NCBI GenBank assembly: GCA_003176075.1 | Contig: PSRN01000031.1 | Location: 1 to 8,515, forward strand | DNA: 8,515 nt | Source of the DNA: Bdellovibrio sp. | Lineage (GTDB): Bacteria; Bdellovibrionota; Bdellovibrionia; Bdellovibrionales; Bdellovibrionaceae | Direction: 5' to 3' | Part shown: in pieces, positions 5,334 to 8,515 of the stretch | Layout: the number at the start of each line of letters is the position of its first letter | Position numbering within the stretch: position 1 is the first letter of the stretch | Translations under genes and position numbers: made by a program | Notes under the pieces: generated by a model | The model's database searches: none | The model's input: the letters and a program-made list of their open reading frames with translations, nothing else | Told to the model about the DNA's origin: nothing

Positions 5334-5900
5334 TCATTGGCATTGATAACCAGCTTTTTCAAGGTTGTCCTTGATCTTGTTTTGCACTTTTTCACAATAC
5401 GCAAGACCGTTTCTAGCCGTTGCCGGATTGGTTTTTTCGCCTTGCTTTTCATAGACTACCTGACAGCCGCCGTCTTTGGACTCGGTGGCGATGGATCTTT
5501 TATCGTTCTTGCTGGTGCACTGGATGACGCCCGTGGGGGCGCCTCCTTTGGTCGCCTGTCCAGCGACTTGACCAGCGGCAGGTTGCGCCTCCGTCGTGGC
5601 GTCTTTGAGAGCGGATTTCGCCGACTGATTCTTATTGTTACCCGTAGCGGCTCCGCCGCCTACGCTAGCCTTGTCTGTCTTGCTGTCATGGCTGGCGGTC
5701 TTTTGTTTGGCCGAATCCTTTGCCGTTGGAGTGGTCGAAGTCGCAGACGAAGAAGAAGATGATGCTGCTGACTTTCCAGACGACGTTGAAGATGAGGAAC
5801 CGGTCGTTTGAGTTGAAGCCGTGTCGGACTTATGCTTGGCGCTTGAACAAGCCGCCAGCAACAGAAAGATCACGGAAAGAGTTCTAATTTGTTGATTCAT
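5334..5900 (-). CDS. Lipoprotein with Ser/Thr-rich linker and four-cysteine C-terminal domain
   Basis: A 188-residue envelope lipoprotein. The signal peptide MNQQIRTLSVIFLLLAAC ends in a standard lipobox (LAAC, Cys18); Ser-Ser at +2/+3 would favour outer-membrane sorting under the E. coli rule. Residues 22-122 are low complexity: runs of Ser and Thr, then Lys/Ala/Gln, no doubt disordered. A compact domain follows (124-188) with cysteines at 128, 146, 169 and 187 in VIQCTS, GGCQVVYEK, AYCEKV and GYQCQ, suggesting two disulfides in a small periplasmic domain; the last cysteine is the penultimate residue. I do not recognise the domain by name. AGGGGG nine bases before the ATG is the SD. Promoter and leader hairpin candidates lie upstream. 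The long plus-strand frame opposite (5247-5762) is a shadow of the Ser-rich linker. Confidence 0.88.
   Translation of the reverse strand: MNQQIRTLSVIFLLLAACSSAKHKSDTASTQTTGSSSSTSSGKSAASSSSSSATSTTPTAKDSAKQKTASHDSKTDKASVGGGAATGNNKNQSAKSALKDATTEAQPAAGQVAGQATKGGAPTGVIQCTSKNDKRSIATESKDGGCQVVYEKQGEKTNPATARNGLAYCEKVQNKIKDNLEKAGYQCQ
5359..5385 (+). terminator. Weak candidate terminator for the S1 operon
   Basis: TCAAGG-TTGT-CCTTGA at 5359-5374 forms a six-pair stem with a four-base loop, followed on the plus strand by the T-rich TCTTGTTTTG. It begins 42 bases after the S1 stop and lies inside the 3' end of the converging lipoprotein gene. The stem has only three G-C pairs and the T-tract is interrupted. 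Confidence 0.25.
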
Positions 5901-5924
5901 AAGAAATTACCCCCTGATTGGCAT

Positions 5925-5961
5925 AAATCGTTTGCGAAATCGTTTGCCCCTCGAAAGGGGC
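5925..5961 (-). promoter_or_regulatory. Leader hairpin and tandem repeat before the four-cysteine lipoprotein gene
   Basis: In the minus-strand transcript, GCCCCT-TTCG-AGGGGC (5961-5946) forms a perfect six-pair stem with a UUCG loop. Downstream, two 12-base units, CGCAAACGATTT-like on this strand (5947-5925), repeat in tandem before the SD AGGGGG (5915-5910). The CCCCT arm is equally complementary to that SD, so two exclusive folds are possible. An additional arm AAACGAT (plus strand 5967-5973) can pair with ATCGTTT (5939-5945) in the DNA. There is no T-run, so it is not a terminator. Confidence 0.5.
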
Positions 5962-5971
5962 TCGTTAAACG

Positions 5972-6000
5972 ATGAGAATCCCAATGAAACTTCTTGTCAA
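5972..6000 (-). promoter_or_regulatory. Candidate sigma-70-type promoter for the four-cysteine lipoprotein gene
   Basis: On the minus strand a perfect TTGACA (6000-5995) is followed by 17 bases and TCTCAT (5977-5972), four of six matches. Transcription would start near 5965, placing the UUCG hairpin almost at the 5' end of the message and leaving a leader of about 65 bases. Confidence 0.45.
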
Positions 6001-6110
6001 GAGAAGGTCGTAAGTGGACAGTTGAATAAAGGATAAATAAGGAATCAATAAGCGACTGATAACGGATCAATATGCGAAGTCGTGAATCGACGGATGACAT
6101 GGGAGGACAT

Positions 6111-6569
6111 ATGAAAAGGGCGCTGATTCTTGCCACAATTCCGGTGGTGCTGGCCTGTGCTTCCGAGGAAAAAAAGGCCGAACAGAGAGTAGAGAATGAA
6201 CAGAACATGCAGATTGGTGTCTCCTCACCAAAGCAAGCGGCAAATGTGGGCCGGTTGGCGATTGAGCGCTCGGAAAAACTGACCCCGGCGCAAAAAGAAA
6301 AGTTTATCGCGATCCTTAACAAGACTCAGACAGAGACCTTGGCGATCAAGGAACAAGAGGGACAGTTGAAGTCCGCATTGTTTCAAGATTTGGCCTCAGC
6401 CAAGTACGACGATCAAATGGTCCGCGTTTACAAAAGCAAGCTGCAAGACCTGGAGAAAAAGAAACTTGATCTCATGTTCTCAAGCCTCGATCAGGTCAGG
6501 GACCTGTTGCATGCCGAAAAAGTCGATCACGACGAAGTCATGAGGCTCTTTCGGAACCAGTACTTTTAG
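6111..6569 (+). CDS. Small helical lipoprotein with an LTxxQ motif (Spy/CpxP-like character)
   Basis: The frame opens at 6072, but the start is placed at the ATG at 6111, with GGGAGG four bases before it and a clean lipoprotein signal directly after: MKRALILATIPVVLACAS, lipobox VLAC with Cys16. The mature protein (152 residues in the precursor) is highly charged and appears all-helical. It contains LTPAQKEKF at about 58-66, matching the LTxxQ motif of Spy/CpxP-type periplasmic proteins, followed by long coiled-coil-like helices (KSKLQDLEKKKLDLMFSSLD). Spy/CpxP proteins are periplasmic chaperones or sensors of envelope and metal stress; this one lacks an obvious second LTxxQ and is lipid-anchored, so the relation is tentative. 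It is divergent from the four-cysteine lipoprotein gene. Its stop TAG directly abuts the stop of the converging OPT transporter gene. Confidence 0.85.
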   Translation: MKRALILATIPVVLACASEEKKAEQRVENEQNMQIGVSSPKQAANVGRLAIERSEKLTPAQKEKFIAILNKTQTETLAIKEQEGQLKSALFQDLASAKYDDQMVRVYKSKLQDLEKKKLDLMFSSLDQVRDLLHAEKVDHDEVMRLFRNQYF

Positions 6570-8515
6570 CTATTTAACTTTGGCGCCAGCCCCATTGCTC
6601 TGACCGCTGCTCTTCAGGATCATTTCCCGGCCGACCAGGAAAGTGAATCCAGCCATGCAAAGAAAGAGGACGAAGGCCAACAAGTCGCTTTCCGCCAGAG
6701 GACCCATCAGGGATGAGAAATCGATGCTTTCACTCCAGCCTGGAGCCTGACTGACGATCGCATAGAATATGCCGGCAATGGCGCCGCCGGCGATCAGGCC
6801 CGATGATAACAAAACACCGGGGCTTGATTCATTATCCTCTGTCTTCTTTCGGCTTGTTCGATCCACCAGATAGCGAACCAAGCCACCAAAGAATATCGGA
6901 GCGGAAGCCGACAGGGGCAAGTAAACTCCCACCGCGAAGGGAAGCGCCGAGACCCCGCAAAGCTCCATCACCAGAGCGATAAATACGCCAATGAGGACCA
7001 ACGCCCAAGGCAGCTTTTGCGTGAGAATGCCGTCGATAATGAGGGACATGAGTCTTGCCTTCGGAGCTTGGTACTTGGCGACCGGGGTTCCGTCGTCGCG
7101 GTGATCGAGCGTGCCGTTGATACCGGGATCGACGAGGTATTGGATGGTCCCCGAATCATCAACCAGGTACTTACCGGCCGGGATGCCGGTGACGCCGGGC
7201 TGCGCCTGGTAGACAAAGTACTGCTTGGAATCACGGATCGAATCAGCGCCCTTCAGGCCTTCTTTCTTGCTGAGTTGCGAGAGATCGACTTTGGCGGTCG
7301 GCAGGTTTTTTGTCGAGTAAACGGTGCTTGCGTCATTGAGCAGAGTGAGCGTGAAACCCATGACGAGGGCGGAAGACAAGGCTCCCAATAGAATACTGAT
7401 CTGCTGGAGACGAGGGGTGGCGCCCACCAAAAATCCGGTTTTTAAATCTTGCGATGTGGCTCCCGCGTTGGAAGCGGCGATGCAGACAATGGCGGCCACA
7501 CTGAGCGCGGCCACACGATAATCTGAACTGGTCCATCCCAGTGAAAGAAAGGCCAAACTGGTGATCATCAGGGTGGCGACGGTCATCCCCGACACCGGGC
7601 TGGAGCTTGTTCCCAGCTCACCAGCGATGCGGGAAGCGACAGTCGAAAAGAGAAAGCCAAACAGAATAATCAAGAGGGCGCCGATTAAATTCATCCGCAG
7701 ACCCGGAGCGGCCCAGATGGCTGCCACGAGCAAAAGGATTCCGGCGAGAACCACGGTCATCGGTAGATCCTTCTCCGTTCGGCGGGTGGTGTCTCCTCCT
7801 GCCGATTTGAAACCTTTCACCCCGGCGGCAAAGGAGCGGACAATGGTGGGCAGGCTTTGGATCAGACTGATCACTCCGCCGGCGGCGACAGCGCCAGCGC
7901 CGATGTACAGAACATAATTTTTCCAGATTTCAGTGGGACTCATGTCATTGATCAGCTTGGTCGCTGGAAACAAAGGGGAGGTTTGAGCTGTGCCAAACAG
8001 GTAAATGGCGGGTGCAAGGACAAAGGAGCTTAAAACGCCACCGGCCACCATGGTGGAAGAAATTCGCGGACCAATGATATAGCCCACCCCTAAGAGCTCA
8101 GGGGCCACGTCACAACTGGCCACAGCTCCCCGGTAAAAACCAACGGCCTTTTCCGCCGTTTCTTTCCAGAGATGCATGTATAGATTGGCAATCTTGTAAA
8201 GAAGCCCGACAAAAAAGCCGGTAAAGACGGTGAGGGCCGTCGTTCCCCCTTTTTCACCACAAATCAGGACGTCGGCGCAGGCGGTTCCCTCCGGGTAAGT
8301 CAGCTTGCCATGATTTTCCACAATCAAGGCATGGCGCAGGGGGATCATCATCAAGATGCCCAAAAGCCCGCCGAGCACGGCCACCAGCGTGACTTGCAGC
8401 ACTTCGACGTCATAGCCCAGGATCAACAGAGCCGGCATGGTGACAGCCACGCCAAAGGCAATCGATTCGCCGGCGGAGCCTGTGGTTTGCACGATATTGT
8501 TTTCAAGGATGGTCG
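6570..8515 (-). CDS. OPT-family oligopeptide transporter (N-terminus beyond the right edge)
   Basis: An inner-membrane transporter of the oligopeptide transporter (OPT) superfamily, with 647 codons in the window. The gene continues past 8515: the frame stays open, and the conserved ENNIVQTTGSAGES motif spans the nominal GTG at 8492, so about one N-terminal segment is missing. Other hallmarks, numbered from that GTG: LTYPEGTACADVL (65-75), GVGYIIGPRIS (135-145), SRIAGELGTSSSPVSGMTVA (287-306), SNAGATSQDLKTGFLVGATP (341-360) and LPFAVGVYLPLSASAPIFFG (517-536). About 13-15 membrane helices are visible. Bacterial members are proton-coupled importers of peptides or of metal chelates; the substrate is not readable here. 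Between helices, residues 390-478 form a hydrophilic loop (TGIPAGKYLVDD, IQYLVDPGINGTLDHRDDGTP) before YQAPKARLM. The gene ends in TAG, directly abutting the stop of the LTxxQ lipoprotein gene. Confidence 0.95.
   Translation of the reverse strand, partial: TILENNIVQTTGSAGESIAFGVAVTMPALLILGYDVEVLQVTLVAVLGGLLGILMMIPLRHALIVENHGKLTYPEGTACADVLICGEKGGTTALTVFTGFFVGLLYKIANLYMHLWKETAEKAVGFYRGAVASCDVAPELLGVGYIIGPRISSTMVAGGVLSSFVLAPAIYLFGTAQTSPLFPATKLINDMSPTEIWKNYVLYIGAGAVAAGGVISLIQSLPTIVRSFAAGVKGFKSAGGDTTRRTEKDLPMTVVLAGILLLVAAIWAAPGLRMNLIGALLIILFGFLFSTVASRIAGELGTSSSPVSGMTVATLMITSLAFLSLGWTSSDYRVAALSVAAIVCIAASNAGATSQDLKTGFLVGATPRLQQISILLGALSSALVMGFTLTLLNDASTVYSTKNLPTAKVDLSQLSKKEGLKGADSIRDSKQYFVYQAQPGVTGIPAGKYLVDDSGTIQYLVDPGINGTLDHRDDGTPVAKYQAPKARLMSLIIDGILTQKLPWALVLIGVFIALVMELCGVSALPFAVGVYLPLSASAPIFFGGLVRYLVDRTSRKKTEDNESSPGVLLSSGLIAGGAIAGIFYAIVSQAPGWSESIDFSSLMGPLAESDLLAFVLFLCMAGFTFLVGREMILKSSGQSNGAGAKVK

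Noticed and set aside
5247..5762. 171-codon plus-strand frame across the S1 end and the lipoprotein gene
   Set aside because: It is the complement of the Ser/Thr-rich linker and overlaps the true S1 C-terminus; some hydrophobic stretches but an Arg-rich end and no ribosome site.
5939..5973. Extended hairpin between the divergent lipoprotein genes as a bidirectional terminator
   Set aside because: Both flanking genes are transcribed away from it and there is no T-run on either strand; a leader or operator role fits better.
6072..6110. Upstream ATG at 6072 as the start of the LTxxQ lipoprotein
   Set aside because: It would put 13 charged residues before the signal peptide, and the ATG at 6111 has a strong SD at correct spacing.

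Overview
The window looks like chromosomal DNA of a Gram-negative bacterium, about half G+C, with clear purine-rich Shine-Dalgarno (SD) sites and many short exported proteins and lipoproteins. That mix, together with short S1-domain proteins and bacterial OPT transporters, is typical of Bdellovibrionota and related deltaproteobacterial lineages. The assignment is an impression from gene style, not from a marker gene.

Layout. At 1-293 (minus) is the N-terminal part of a lipoprotein-like exported protein with a long Thr-Pro linker; it runs off the left edge. At 434-1630 (minus) is a CPA2-type cation/proton antiporter. Divergent from it, at 1699-1902 (plus), is a two-helix membrane mini-protein. 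From about 1910 to 3640 the window looks eroded. It holds a frame without a start codon (1913-2107, minus), a small secreted cysteine-containing protein (2135-2671, minus), the C-terminal part of a PQQ-type beta-propeller that has lost its 5' part (2784-3332, plus), a 26-codon ORF with a strong SD inside a terminal-inverted-repeat structure (3343-3423), and a 12-bp tandem repeat that runs into a candidate promoter.

From 3638 to 5317 (plus) is a tight two-gene unit: a basic Gly/Arg-tailed protein of unknown family, then a four-domain S1 RNA-binding protein. They lie in the same reading frame, separated only by TGA-TTT, and the second has no evident SD. A Ser/Thr-rich lipoprotein with a four-cysteine C-terminal domain converges on them (5334-5900, minus); its leader can form a hairpin whose arm is also complementary to its SD. 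Divergent from that is a small LTxxQ-containing lipoprotein (6111-6569, plus). Its stop codon abuts the stop of a large OPT-family transporter (6570 to beyond 8515, minus), whose N-terminus lies outside the window.

No RNA gene, CRISPR array, prophage, defence cassette or intact insertion sequence is visible. The genes do not form one pathway; two membrane transporters, several envelope proteins and one RNA-binding operon sit together. I do not see a clear new multi-gene system. The best leads are the same-frame basic-tail/S1 pair with its repeat-bearing promoter, the hairpin leader at 5910-5961, and the micro-ORF within the inverted repeat at 3343-3423.
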